Notes: a model not told the origin generated them from the letters alone. 64,000 nucleotides of DNA from JADHMP01 sp016779985 (GCA_016779985.1 JADHMP010000001.1:62001-126000), one strand, 5' to 3'; shown: positions 1 to 9,353, numbered from the stretch's first letter. A program made the numbers and translations.

Positions 1-1
1 A

Positions 2-643
2 GGGGGTGTAGAAAGACTTTACACAGCCAATATCAAAAAATTAGGTTTGATCCACAGAGGATTTTCAACCTATGAAAAAACAAAATATCGAAACATTCCA
101 GAATGGCAAATTGCTGTTGAGGTGCAAAATAAGTTTCCTGATTTACCTCTAATTTGTGACCCTTCACATATTGCTGGAAGAAGGGATTTAATTTTTGATC
201 TTTCGCAAACAGCACTAGATTTAAATTTTGATGGATTGATGATAGAAAGCCATTGGGATCCTGACAATGCTTGGAGTGATGCTAAACAACAAGTTACTCC
301 AACTCGTTTAGTTGAAATTATGAAAGACCTAACCATTAGAAAAATAACAGATCACGAAAAAGCTTTCCAACAAAGTTTACAACAGCTCAGAACACAAATA
401 GATATGTTAGATCAATCGCTTCTTGATAGTTTAGGGAAACGGATGAAAATCTCCGATGAAATTGGAAAACTTAAAAAAGATAATAATGTAGCCGTTCTTC
501 AAAATAAACGATGGAACGAAATTTTAGGTAGAATGATTTTGGAGGGTGAAGATCGTAACCTCGGGAAAGAGTTTGTGATTAAATTATTTAAAGCCATTCA
601 CCAAGAGTCTATCAATCATCAAGAAAAGATATTGAATGCATAA
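2..643 (+). CDS. Bifunctional DAHP synthase (AroG/KDPG type) / chorismate mutase, 3' part
   Basis: The gene is cut by the window edge; 213 C-terminal residues are visible. The first part is the end of a class I DAHP synthase barrel, with GGVERLYTANIKKLGLIHRG and a DPSHIAGRR motif, which binds substrate in this family. From about visible residue 107 onward (FQQSLQQLRTQIDMLDQSLL) comes an AroQ-type chorismate mutase helical domain that runs to the stop. Such fusions condense PEP with erythrose-4-phosphate at the entry of the shikimate pathway and also turn chorismate into prephenate, tying the two steps together for Phe/Tyr synthesis. The arrangement is typical of Bacteroidota. The upstream start cannot be seen. 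Confidence 0.93.
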   Translation, partial: GGVERLYTANIKKLGLIHRGFSTYEKTKYRNIPEWQIAVEVQNKFPDLPLICDPSHIAGRRDLIFDLSQTALDLNFDGLMIESHWDPDNAWSDAKQQVTPTRLVEIMKDLTIRKITDHEKAFQQSLQQLRTQIDMLDQSLLDSLGKRMKISDEIGKLKKDNNVAVLQNKRWNEILGRMILEGEDRNLGKEFVIKLFKAIHQESINHQEKILNA

Positions 644-692
644 AAAGGCGCATTAGAAGCTTTTTGTTAATTTTAAGAAAAATAATTTTATC

Positions 693-1292
693 ATGGATTC
701 ACCCAATCTGACCCTTATGCGACGAGCACGCCAACAATTATCTCCCCTTTGGGGCTTGGCTGCAGGCATAACTATAGTTTATGTTTTGATAACAGGTATC
801 CCTCCTCAATTTGACGAAAGCTTGATTCTTTTAGTCTTACTAATTTCAGGCCCTATGCAGCTGGGTTATGCCATTTTTTGTTTAAATGTGGTTCGCAATA
901 ATAACCCACGATTTGAAAATTTATTTGAAGGGTTCCAGTCTTTCGGTAATGTGTTCTTGTCATATCTTCTTGTTGGTTTTGCCACAGCAGTTGGTTTGGT
1001 GCTGCTTATTATTCCTGGAATCATTGTAGCCCTTGGATTGTCAATGACTTTTTATGTTCTCGCAGAGGATCGAAGTTTATCAGCCGTTGAAGCGGTCAAA
1101 AAAAGTTGGGCACTTATGGATGGTCATAAAACGCAACTTTTTGGGCTGATTTTGCGATTCATACCTTGGTATTTACTCACCTTTTTAACCCTGTTTATTG
1201 GAGCAATTTTTGTAATACCATGGCAAAACGTAGCCATAGCAAATTTTTATGAAAAAGTCAAAGTAGAACAAAACACAGCTTATACCAACTAG
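693..1292 (+). CDS. DUF975-family integral membrane protein
   Basis: A 199-residue polytopic membrane protein with hydrophobic stretches at about residues 18-37, 44-66, 88-125 and 150-185. The pattern of an IPGI motif after a long helix (about residues 107-111), an ILAED-like loop, an SAVEAVKKSW segment and an LMDGHK motif matches the DUF975 family of uncharacterised inner-membrane proteins. It starts 49 bases after the DAHP synthase stop on the same strand, so cotranscription is possible but the functions look unrelated. It converges on the copper efflux operon with a 28-base gap. No enzymatic motif is visible and the biochemical role is unknown. Confidence 0.72.
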   Translation: MDSPNLTLMRRARQQLSPLWGLAAGITIVYVLITGIPPQFDESLILLVLLISGPMQLGYAIFCLNVVRNNNPRFENLFEGFQSFGNVFLSYLLVGFATAVGLVLLIIPGIIVALGLSMTFYVLAEDRSLSAVEAVKKSWALMDGHKTQLFGLILRFIPWYLLTFLTLFIGAIFVIPWQNVAIANFYEKVKVEQNTAYTN

Positions 1293-1320
1293 ACTGAGAG
1301 TGTACCACTAGAAAGCAGCA

Positions 1321-2592
1321 TTATTGATGTGACGAATCTATTTCGAATTCTTCACTACTGTTCATCATACTGGCTTGGTTATTTAGTTGAGCCGAGGCAT
1401 CAATCACAAAAGCACCATTGATGACTACTTCTGCTCCTCTTTTTAAACCCTGTTTAATTTCATATTCAGAATCATTCATTTCTCCTAATTCAACGGCTCT
1501 AAAGGCAAAAGTTGGAACTGTACGATTGGGAACCTTAACGTAGACAACAGACCTTTTACCTGTCCACAATACTGCAGATTTTGGAACCCAAAGACGTGTA
1601 GAATCCTTTCGTTCTAGATCCACAGTTCCATTGATAAACATTTCAGGCTTAAGCATCCCTTTTTTATTTTTTATTTCCACTCGAATTTGAGCTACACGTG
1701 TTTTTGGGTTGATTGAGGGATCAATAAATATAATTTTACCATTAAATTTTTGATCTCGAAAAGCAGGAGTTTCAAAAGTTACTTTTTGCCCTAATTTAAT
1801 CTTAGAAAGATCCCTTTCATACACATCAAATACTGCCCAAAGATGTTGCAGATTTTGTAATTCAAAAAGAACTTCTCCTTCATTTACGTGGTCTCCTACA
1901 GTCACATTTTTTTTCATTACGATGCCACTATACTCTGAAACAAGAGGAAAAGTACTTTTTATTTTTTCAGAACTTAAAACTTCTTTTATGAAAGCATCAC
2001 TTATTTTCCAGTATTTCAATTTACTTATGGCTGCACTCACTAGATCGGGACTTAAAGTCTCAATTTTTTTGGCTTCAAGAAGTTCTTTTTGTGCAGACAC
2101 TATTTTAGGAGCATAAATGGTAGCGACTACCTCACCTTTTTTAATTCTAGCTCCTGAAAAGGATACTTCAAGCGTTTCAATCCGCCCAGATATGTGACTC
2201 ACTAAATGAGAGGATTTATTTTCATCTGCTTCTAATCGGCCACTGAAATTTAATGTGCTTGCATTGTTCATTGCATAGCCTACTTCAGTGGTTTGAATTT
2301 TAGCCAATTCTATGGCTTCTTCAGTCATTTCTAATTCCTTTAAATTTATTTCCTTATCAATAGAAACTGGGATTAATTCCATATTACAAATTGGGCAAAA
2401 TCCTGGTTTCTCTTGATCCACTTGAGGATGCATAGAACAGGTCCAATGTTGCTCTTCAGTCATCATCTCATGATCATGATCTGGCATTGCATGATTTGAA
2501 TTATTTTGTGAATTAGGGAAGAAAAAGCTCCCAATTAAAGTGCCTATTATAAGAGCACTAACAATCAAAATGTAGGTGGTGTTTTTTTTCAT
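1321..2592 (-). CDS. cusB: CusB-like periplasmic adaptor of a heavy-metal RND efflux system
   Basis: A 423-residue membrane-fusion protein. An N-terminal membrane anchor (about 7-26) is followed by a His/Met-rich stretch (33-50) and a small heavy-metal-binding domain with C52-S-M-H55 and C66-P-I-C69-N-M71, the Cys/Met/His set seen in CusB relatives. The lipoyl/barrel-sandwich halves lie around residues 125-160 and 215-250 (IYAPKIVSAQKELLEAK begins the hairpin), then beta-barrel and membrane-proximal domains. In CusCBA pumps this subunit collects Cu(I)/Ag(I) in the periplasm and bridges the inner-membrane pump and the TolC channel. It is the last gene of the operon, 9 bases after the TolC-like gene. 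Metal choice (copper or silver) is inferred from the Met-rich features. Confidence 0.9.
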   Translation of the reverse strand: MKKNTTYILIVSALIIGTLIGSFFFPNSQNNSNHAMPDHDHEMMTEEQHWTCSMHPQVDQEKPGFCPICNMELIPVSIDKEINLKELEMTEEAIELAKIQTTEVGYAMNNASTLNFSGRLEADENKSSHLVSHISGRIETLEVSFSGARIKKGEVVATIYAPKIVSAQKELLEAKKIETLSPDLVSAAISKLKYWKISDAFIKEVLSSEKIKSTFPLVSEYSGIVMKKNVTVGDHVNEGEVLFELQNLQHLWAVFDVYERDLSKIKLGQKVTFETPAFRDQKFNGKIIFIDPSINPKTRVAQIRVEIKNKKGMLKPEMFINGTVDLERKDSTRLWVPKSAVLWTGKRSVVYVKVPNRTVPTFAFRAVELGEMNDSEYEIKQGLKRGAEVVINGAFVIDASAQLNNQASMMNSSEEFEIDSSHQ

Positions 2593-2601
2593 TTTATTTT
2601 T

Positions 2602-3855
2602 TTAAAAATTCGTTATTCGTTCAATTCCAATTTTTGCTAAATGAGATTCGATCAATGCATCTAGTTGATTTAATTCATATTGATTTAAAGTAGTTTGTAG
2701 GGCAAGTAATTCCTCAAAACGATTTCCCTCACTGCTATAGGCTGTCAACAATATTCGGTAAGCACTCTGAGCAATGGTTAATTTTTTTTCATACAATTCG
2801 TGGCGTAACAAAGCATTTTCATAGGCGGTGATGTGTTTTTTTAAATTGGTTAATAGACGATTGCGCATCTGTTCCTTTTGAAGATTAAAGCTTTTTTGTT
2901 TCAATTCTTCCTCCTGTTTTTTTGCCCTAATTTTTTTTCTGTAGAGGGGTATAGAAAACGTCAATTTTGGTATTAAGATATCTCTGCCATTATACGTTGG
3001 AAGAGCATCTGTTCGAGGACTGATTATGCTATAGTCAAGACCCAGTCCAAATTGAGGTTTACCTTCAAGGGTATTCAAATAAATATTGGCACTAGAGGTC
3101 TTTATTTGCCAATCTAGCTGATTGAGTAGAGGATGTGTATTTACTTTTTCAGTAAGTAAATACCAATTTGTGACGGGTTTTATCACTTCCAATTTGAAAG
3201 AATCAATTTCTATTGGTGTATCCAGAGGGACATTAATTTTAGCATTTAAATGGGCTTCAAATACTTTTTTCTCCTGCTCAAGAATTTCAATTTCTTTAGA
3301 CAAAGTTTCTAACTCCAACTGAATTCTCAAAGCATCAGAAGCTAAAGAAGTTCCGTTGGCCACCCTGTCCAGCACTATTTTTTCTAACGCATTTAGAAGC
3401 GTACTATTTTTTTTGATTAAGGCTTGTTTTTGATTCATATGATAAATAGTATAGTAGGCTTTTTTCACCTCAAAATCAAGATTCAATCTAGCCATTGTTA
3501 TCTGTTCATATTTTGATTTTGCTTGATTCAGAACCACCTCTTTTTTAGCTTTTTGGGTTCCAAACCATGGAAATAATTGTTGAGCTGAAAGGGTAAGAAT
3601 CTGTGCGCCTAGTCTTGTCTCTGGAGCAAGAAGAGGCACCCCTATGCCAAGAGTTGGGTTGACAAGTTGTTCTACTTGTGGGACTTTTTCTAGTGCAGCG
3701 CTGTAGTCTACTTGTACAGCTTGTAACTCTGGATTTTGCTCTCTTGCCTTTTTTACAAAAAAGCCTAATGATTGACTCATACACAAGCTACTTACTAAGA
3801 ATGCTAAACATGAAAGGGCGATTATTTTTTTATTGGTTGGACTCCTGTAGATCAT
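2602..3855 (-). CDS. TolC-family outer membrane channel of the metal efflux operon
   Basis: A 417-residue outer membrane factor with a signal peptide (about residues 1-27, ending ...SSLCMSQS) and two long alpha-helical repeat blocks rich in Lys, Glu and Leu (about 95-210 and 290-400) separated by beta segments, the usual TolC/OEP layout. It would form the trimeric exit duct through the outer membrane for the CusA/CusB pair. Its ATG overlaps the 3' end of cusA by four bases (ATGA), indicating translational coupling. The short name cusC would fit by context, but the sequence itself says only TolC family. Confidence 0.88.
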   Translation of the reverse strand: MIYRSPTNKKIIALSCLAFLVSSLCMSQSLGFFVKKAREQNPELQAVQVDYSAALEKVPQVEQLVNPTLGIGVPLLAPETRLGAQILTLSAQQLFPWFGTQKAKKEVVLNQAKSKYEQITMARLNLDFEVKKAYYTIYHMNQKQALIKKNSTLLNALEKIVLDRVANGTSLASDALRIQLELETLSKEIEILEQEKKVFEAHLNAKINVPLDTPIEIDSFKLEVIKPVTNWYLLTEKVNTHPLLNQLDWQIKTSSANIYLNTLEGKPQFGLGLDYSIISPRTDALPTYNGRDILIPKLTFSIPLYRKKIRAKKQEEELKQKSFNLQKEQMRNRLLTNLKKHITAYENALLRHELYEKKLTIAQSAYRILLTAYSSEGNRFEELLALQTTLNQYELNQLDALIESHLAKIGIERITNF

Positions 3856-6800
3856 TTTATTTCATTTTTTAGTTGAGATTCTTTCCATAGTGCATAAAGT
3901 ATAGGAACAATAAAAAGGGTAACCACTTGAAATGCCATTCCACCAAAAGTGGGAAGTGCCATGGGAACCATCAAATCAGCACCGCGCCCTGTAGAGGTTA
4001 GTATGGGCAAAAGCGCAAGAAGAGTGGTTGTGGTGGTCATCATAGCTGCCTTAACCCTTCGTTTACCACCTTGAATAACAGCTGTTCTAATTTCATTAAT
4101 TGTTTGAGGTTTTCTTTGCTGAAAACTGTCTTTTAAAAAAGTGCCAACTAAAACACCATCATCGGTAGCAATGCCAAAAAGGGCTAAAAAGCCAACCCAA
4201 ACAGCAACACTTAGATTGATGGTCTTGATCTGGAAAAGGTCTCTAATTGCTATCCCAAAAAAATCAAAATTCAGAAACCAAGGTTGGCCATAAAGCCAAA
4301 TCAGAATAAACCCTCCAGAAAAGGAAACTAAAATTCCGAAAAATACCATCAGGGAAGTAACAACGGATCGAAATTGAAAATAGAGGAGTAAAAAAATGAT
4401 TGCCAATGCTAATGGAATAATCAAACTCAAACTATTATTAGCCCGAACTTGTTGTTCATAAGTCCCTGTAAAAGAATAATTTAATCCCTCAGGCAGTACT
4501 AAATTGCCAACCTCAATTTGCTTTTTTAAATGTGTTTGAACATTTCTAACCACTTCCATTTCTGAAAAATTTTCTTCTTTGTCATAAACGACATAACCTA
4601 CCAAAAAGCCATCTTCACTTTTTATTGCTTGTGGCCCCTTTTCATATTTTATAGTCACCAAATCGCCTAGTGGAATTTTGAGGTCATGTGGCGTAGAGAC
4701 TAGTATCTTGTTAAGATCATTTGGACTTGTGATCCATTCTCGTGGATAGCGTAAACGAATGTTATATCGTTCTCGACCCTCGATAGTAGAAGACAATTTA
4801 GAACCACCAATAGCAGCTTGAAGTTGATTTTGAACTGATGCCACACTAAGACCATACTGATTTAGTTTGTCTCTTTCCAACTCGATAAGTAAGTAGGGTT
4901 TTCCAATATTTTTTTCTGCAAAGACAGTAGTGCTTCTTACCCCCTCTATATTTTTAATTTGTTGCTCTAAACTGAGACCAAACTGCTCTATGGATTGTAA
5001 ATCTGCCCCTTTCACTTTAATTCCAAAGGGACTTCTCAGCCCTGTTTGAAGCATCAAAAGGCGAGTTTGAATGGGCTGAAGTTTTGGTGCTGAAGTAAGG
5101 CCTGGAATGGTGGTACTTTTTACAATTTCATCCCAAATATCATCTGCAGATTTGATATGATCTCGCCACTGTCTAAAGTAGCTTCCTTTTGGATCAATGA
5201 TTAAATCCTTTTCTGAAAGCCCTTTTTCTACCGCTTCTTCAGGCGAAATAAAACCACCTATCGCCAATAAAAAATTTCCATTTGAATCTTTTTTAAAACG
5301 TAAACGCTTTCCTTTTTCATCTGTTTTATATTCTGTTTTATACTGAATTATATTTTCATACATAGACATTGGGGCAGGGTCTAATGCACTATCAACGCGG
5401 CCTGCTTTTCCCACAACTCCATCAATTTCAGGTAGTGCGGCCACTGCCTTGTCTAGCATACGCAAATTGTTCACATTTTGTTGCATACCAGCATGGGGCG
5501 TAGTGGTGGGCATGAGCAAGAAAGAGCCTTCATCCAGCGAGGGCATAAATTCTTGCCCAATGTGTCTAAAGGACTGAAAGCCTAACAATAGCACAACACC
5601 AATTAAACCTAAAAATAGAAATCTGAGGTCTAAAAGAAAGCCAAGAATTAATTCATAGTACTCAATAATTAGTGAAACAAGTCCGTATAAAAAACTTACA
5701 ATAATCACCACAAAAAAGAAATTGCTAAAAAGAGAGTGATTAACGCCAAGGGGCATCCAAATTCGGGCTAGGAGAAAACCTAAAATTAAGACATAACAAT
5801 AATTTTGAATTTTATCATATAATGTGAGATAACCTTGATGTATTATTGATTTACCTAGATTAAAAATCCCAACAATAATACCAATAAAAGCAAGAATGGG
5901 ATATTCATAAAACAATAAAAGGCTACTAAATAGTATAAGAGATACACTGTAAAAAATTGATTTCTGCTTGTTTTTTGAATCTATACTGAAGAGTTGTACT
6001 GCAATTGAGGGAAGAATAAGAATTGATACCACTAGGGAGGCAATGAGGGCAAAGGTTTTGGTAAAAGCCAACGGGCGAAAGAGTTTTCCTTCTTCAGCCA
6101 CCATTGTGAAAACGGGCAAGAAACTCACTATTGTAGTAGCTAAAGCGGTTATTATTGCAGGAGCAACTTCTTTTGTGGCTTTAGTGATTGATGTAGAAAT
6201 GGTCTCTTTATTTGGGGCCTTCTTTAGGTGTGTCAACATATTCTCTGTCAACACAATTCCCATGTCAACCATAGTGCCTACAGCAATTACAATTCCCGAT
6301 AAAGCCAAAATATTGGCCTCAACTTCCCAATAACGCATGGCAATAAAACACATTAATACAGCTACTGGAAGTGAACCTGCGACAAGTACAGAGGCCCTGA
6401 GATTGAACAATAACAATAACACTACTAAAATGGTGATCAAAATTTCCAATTGAAGGGCTTCTTTGAGCGTCCCTAACGTTTCTTGAATTAAAATTGAACG
6501 GTCATAAAAAGGCACCAATGTAATTTGTGATTGGCGACCATCAGCCAAAGTCTTTTTTGGTAAGCCTGGAGTTATTGCGATAATTTTTTCTTTTACATTT
6601 TGGATTACTTCGTTTGGGTTAGCGCCATAACTGCCCACAACAACACCCCCAACCGCTTCTACTCCAGACTTATCTAACACTCCTCGTCGTTCTGCTGGAC
6701 CTAATGATACGTGAGCAATATCTTTGATTCTAAGGGGAACATTTTGTATCGTTTTAATAACCGTATTTTCAATGTCTTCAATTGATTTTATTGAACCTAA

Positions 6801-7553
6801 ACCTCTAACGAAATATTCAACTAAATTGATTTCCAAAGTTTGAGCACCAACATCTACATTGCTTTGCTTGACCGCTTGCATAATCTCCGGAAGTGATATG
6901 TCATATATCCTCATTTTATCAGGTTTAACATCAATTTGATATTCTTGCACAAAGCCTCCAATAGAAGCCACTTCTGCAACACCTCTGGCGGCTGTGAGCC
7001 CTTGACGAACATAAAAATCTTGAATAGTTCTTAATTCATGTAAATCCCATCCCCCCGTTGGATTACCATTTACATCTCTACCCTCGAGGGTATACCAAAA
7101 GATTTGGCCTAAACCAGTTGCATCTGGCCCAAGAGAGGGCTTTACTCCAGTGGGCAACAGATTTGGAGGGAGTGTATTAAGCTTTTCCAAAATTCTGCTT
7201 CTACTCCAATAAAAATCAACTTTTTCATCAAAAATGATATAGATGCTTGAAAAACCAAACATGGAATTACTCCTTACACTTTTTACACCCGCAATGCCTA
7301 AAATGCTGGAGGTGAGAGGATAGGTGATTTGATCCTCCACATCTTGAGGCGAACGCCCACTCCATTGGGTAAAAATTATCTGTTGATTCTCTCCTAGATT
7401 TGGAATGGCATCAACAGAGACAGGGTCACGAGGTAAGGTGTCGATTCCTATGTCAAAAGGAGATGTAATAATTCCCCAGCAAACAAAAAAAAGCAAAAGG
7501 AGCCAGGCAATAAATTTGTTGTCTATAAAAAATTTTATACTATTATTTAACAT
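3852..7553 (-). CDS. cusA: CusA/CzcA-type heavy-metal RND efflux pump with membrane insert
   Basis: A 1233-residue inner-membrane proton/metal antiporter. Start chosen at the ATG (MLNNSIKFF); an in-frame TTG two codons upstream is less likely. It has the RND plan: TM1, porter domain, TM2-6 with the TM4 motif GTMVDMGIVLTEN (proton-relay Asp near residue 430), a second porter domain and TM8-12. A Met in LLMLQTGLRSP (near 834) aligns with the Cu/Ag-binding Met of E. coli CusA, and DPAPMSM sits where another Met ligand is expected, so Cu(I)/Ag(I) is more likely than Zn/Co. About 110 extra residues (near 525-638) with added hydrophobic helices are inserted between TM6 and TM7, making it longer than the roughly 1040 residues of E. 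coli CusA. Confidence 0.92.
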   Translation of the reverse strand: MLNNSIKFFIDNKFIAWLLLLFFVCWGIITSPFDIGIDTLPRDPVSVDAIPNLGENQQIIFTQWSGRSPQDVEDQITYPLTSSILGIAGVKSVRSNSMFGFSSIYIIFDEKVDFYWSRSRILEKLNTLPPNLLPTGVKPSLGPDATGLGQIFWYTLEGRDVNGNPTGGWDLHELRTIQDFYVRQGLTAARGVAEVASIGGFVQEYQIDVKPDKMRIYDISLPEIMQAVKQSNVDVGAQTLEINLVEYFVRGLGSIKSIEDIENTVIKTIQNVPLRIKDIAHVSLGPAERRGVLDKSGVEAVGGVVVGSYGANPNEVIQNVKEKIIAITPGLPKKTLADGRQSQITLVPFYDRSILIQETLGTLKEALQLEILITILVVLLLLFNLRASVLVAGSLPVAVLMCFIAMRYWEVEANILALSGIVIAVGTMVDMGIVLTENMLTHLKKAPNKETISTSITKATKEVAPAIITALATTIVSFLPVFTMVAEEGKLFRPLAFTKTFALIASLVVSILILPSIAVQLFSIDSKNKQKSIFYSVSLILFSSLLLFYEYPILAFIGIIVGIFNLGKSIIHQGYLTLYDKIQNYCYVLILGFLLARIWMPLGVNHSLFSNFFFVVIIVSFLYGLVSLIIEYYELILGFLLDLRFLFLGLIGVVLLLGFQSFRHIGQEFMPSLDEGSFLLMPTTTPHAGMQQNVNNLRMLDKAVAALPEIDGVVGKAGRVDSALDPAPMSMYENIIQYKTEYKTDEKGKRLRFKKDSNGNFLLAIGGFISPEEAVEKGLSEKDLIIDPKGSYFRQWRDHIKSADDIWDEIVKSTTIPGLTSAPKLQPIQTRLLMLQTGLRSPFGIKVKGADLQSIEQFGLSLEQQIKNIEGVRSTTVFAEKNIGKPYLLIELERDKLNQYGLSVASVQNQLQAAIGGSKLSSTIEGRERYNIRLRYPREWITSPNDLNKILVSTPHDLKIPLGDLVTIKYEKGPQAIKSEDGFLVGYVVYDKEENFSEMEVVRNVQTHLKKQIEVGNLVLPEGLNYSFTGTYEQQVRANNSLSLIIPLALAIIFLLLYFQFRSVVTSLMVFFGILVSFSGGFILIWLYGQPWFLNFDFFGIAIRDLFQIKTINLSVAVWVGFLALFGIATDDGVLVGTFLKDSFQQRKPQTINEIRTAVIQGGKRRVKAAMMTTTTTLLALLPILTSTGRGADLMVPMALPTFGGMAFQVVTLFIVPILYALWKESQLKNEIK

Positions 7554-7638
7554 GATCAATTTTCCATTTTTATTAAAAAACTAGTACATCACCCTAAATT
7601 AGAAGGGGGATACTGATAACTTTAATAAAAATGGGAGA

Positions 7639-8070
7639 TCAAATTAAAAAGGTCTGGAAATGGGCCTGAAGGTTACGCCTGAGTTTAGGGGGGGTATAGA
7701 GATGAAAGGGATATACTTTTTTATCCAGATCTGATTCCCAAAAAAATACAGCAACAAGAGCATAAGCAAATTCAAATGGTGTTGAATCAAAAATAGTTAC
7801 CTGAGGAGTGTAAGCCTCAAAAACTTGTTGATCAATGAACACTTTTTGATAATCACAACATTTTTTTTCTGGAGCTTGTTTATTGTCTTTAGTTTTATGG
7901 CAAGGAGGAATAGAAACTTCTTTATGGCAACTTTTTTGAACTCCATAGAAGCTTATTCCCTTAAATTTGCCTTGACAGTAATGCGTCTCTATAGCTTGGC
8001 CCACACTGGATATCAACAGGGTCAAGGAAAGGGCTATCGCCCACATTTTATTGAGAGTAGTGTACTTCAT
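7639..8070 (-). CDS. HYC_CC_PP-family small secreted Cys/His protein
   Basis: A 143-residue protein with a signal peptide (about 1-26), then the family hallmarks: H30-Y31-C32, C48-H49, P55-P56-C57-H58 and the C71-C72 pair, and a late TPP near residue 126. The segment around residues 100-112 is hydrophobic (EFAYALVAVFFW). This Bacteroidota family has no established function that I know of. Here it is the first gene of the copper-type efflux operon, 85 bases upstream of cusA, and its Cys/His pattern in a secreted protein suggests a periplasmic metal-binding or metal-sensing partner; that is inference. The final TPP stands beyond a Lys/Arg-rich stretch. Confidence 0.8.
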   Translation of the reverse strand: MKYTTLNKMWAIALSLTLLISSVGQAIETHYCQGKFKGISFYGVQKSCHKEVSIPPCHKTKDNKQAPEKKCCDYQKVFIDQQVFEAYTPQVTIFDSTPFEFAYALVAVFFWESDLDKKVYPFHLYTPPKLRRNLQAHFQTFLI

Positions 8071-8075
8071 CGTTA

Positions 8076-8107
8076 TAAAGGTACTGTTTTAACGAACAGA
8101 CATCAAA
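8076..8107 (-). promoter_or_regulatory. Predicted promoter of the metal efflux operon
   Basis: Read on the minus strand: TTTG (-33 element, 8104-8107), a 20-base spacer, then TACCTTTA (-7 element, 8076-8083; one mismatch to TAnnTTTG), five bases before the ATG of the HYC_CC_PP gene. Spacing and motifs fit the flavobacterial sigma consensus. The short distance to the ATG implies a very short or absent leader if this promoter is used. Confidence 0.45.
8084..8099. promoter_or_regulatory. Candidate operator: CTGTT-N6-AACAG inverted repeat
   Basis: A perfect 5+5 base inverted repeat fills most of the spacer between the predicted -33 and -7 elements of the metal efflux operon. Location inside a 20-base spacer is where MerR-type metal sensors bind, but short palindromes are frequent in AT-rich DNA and no regulator gene lies nearby. 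This is a candidate only. Confidence 0.3.
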
Positions 8108-8164
8108 ATTATTATACTTTTCGGATAAGATAAGAAATACCCTATGCAATCTCAACTAAGAATT

Positions 8165-9349
8165 TTAAGTCAGTGCTTTAGCAATCCTATCAATAGCCTC
8201 TTTGATATTAGCTACAGAAGCAGCATAGGAAATACGAATGCAGTCACTATTTCCAAACGCATCACCTGTGACAGTGGCCACGTGGGCTTGTTCTAATAAA
8301 TAAATGGCAAAGTCACTGGCATTTTGTATTGTTGTGCCGCGTAAATTTTTACCAAAATAGTACGAAACATCAGGAAATACATAAAAAGCTCCTTTAGGTT
8401 GATTTACTTTAAAACCCTCAATTTTAGACAATAAATCAATAATTAATTTTTGTCTTTCTTGAAACTCATCTACCATATATTGAATTTTACTAACAGGAGC
8501 ACTTACGGCCGTTATGGCAGCTCTTTGGGCAATGCAATTTGTGCCACTCGTTACCTGACCTTGAATCTTATTACACGCTTTTGCAATCCATTCAGGTGCG
8601 CCAATATATCCAATACGCCATCCTGTCATGGCAAATGCTTTCGCTAATCCATTTACTGTAATTGTTCGGTCGTATAATTCGGGAATCGCTGCTATACTGA
8701 AATGTGAAACGCCATAATTAATATGTTCATAAATCTCATCAGATAGTATATAAATGTTGGGGTGTTTTATCAAAACTTGACCTAATGCCCTATATTCAGC
8801 TTCTGTATAAACTGTTCCGCTCGGGTTGTTGGGTGAGTTAAACATGATCAACTTTGTCTTCGGCGTAATTGCTGCTTCAAGTTGTTCTGGGGTGATCTTA
8901 AAATCATTTTTTATAGAAGAAGGGATAATGGTCGATGTAGCCTCAGCCAAGGTTGCTATTGCAGAATAGCTGACCCAATAGGGTGCTGGCAATAACACTT
9001 CATCGCCTGGGTCGAGAAGCACAAGACATAAATTAGCAATGGACTGTTTGGCTCCAGTTGAAACAACAACTTGGGAGGGTTTATAGTCTAAATTATTATC
9101 ACGTTTGAATTTTTCGCAAATAGCTTCTTTTAAATCAGCATAACCATCAACTGGAGAATAAGAATTCCAGTTTTCATTTACTGCATTAATGGCAGCTTCT
9201 TTTATAAATTCTGGCGTATTAAAATCAGGTTCTCCAAGGCTTAAGCCAATAATATCAATCCCTTTGTTTTTTAACTCTCTGGCTTTGGCAGCCATAGCTA
9301 AAGTGGCTGAAGCTGGTAGACTGTTGATTCTTGTTGAAAGTGCGTCCAT
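8165..9349 (-). CDS. Class I PLP-dependent aminotransferase (AspAT-like)
   Basis: A 394-residue fold-type I aminotransferase. Visible motifs include LGEPDFNTPEFI (substrate contact), SPNNPSGTVY (PLP/carboxylate-binding Asn), SDEIYEHI (Asp and Tyr on the PLP ring) and NGLAKAFAMTGWRIGY, where K237 is the Schiff-base lysine and the Arg in GWRIGY holds phosphate. Length and motifs fit the AatA/AspC subgroup that moves amino groups between aspartate or aromatic amino acids and 2-oxoglutarate; the precise substrate is not readable. It lies four bases after the desaturase gene on the same strand, so the two probably share a transcript although no metabolic link is obvious. Confidence 0.9.
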   Translation of the reverse strand: MDALSTRINSLPASATLAMAAKARELKNKGIDIIGLSLGEPDFNTPEFIKEAAINAVNENWNSYSPVDGYADLKEAICEKFKRDNNLDYKPSQVVVSTGAKQSIANLCLVLLDPGDEVLLPAPYWVSYSAIATLAEATSTIIPSSIKNDFKITPEQLEAAITPKTKLIMFNSPNNPSGTVYTEAEYRALGQVLIKHPNIYILSDEIYEHINYGVSHFSIAAIPELYDRTITVNGLAKAFAMTGWRIGYIGAPEWIAKACNKIQGQVTSGTNCIAQRAAITAVSAPVSKIQYMVDEFQERQKLIIDLLSKIEGFKVNQPKGAFYVFPDVSYYFGKNLRGTTIQNASDFAIYLLEQAHVATVTGDAFGNSDCIRISYAASVANIKEAIDRIAKALT

Positions 9350-9353
9350 AGTT

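Noticed and set aside
643..672. Weak hairpin AAAAAGGC/GCTTTTT after the DAHP synthase gene
   Set aside because: The stem is imperfect and short, so a terminator call is not supported.
5968..6333. Plus-strand frame inside cusA
   Set aside because: Antisense shadow of conserved RND helices.
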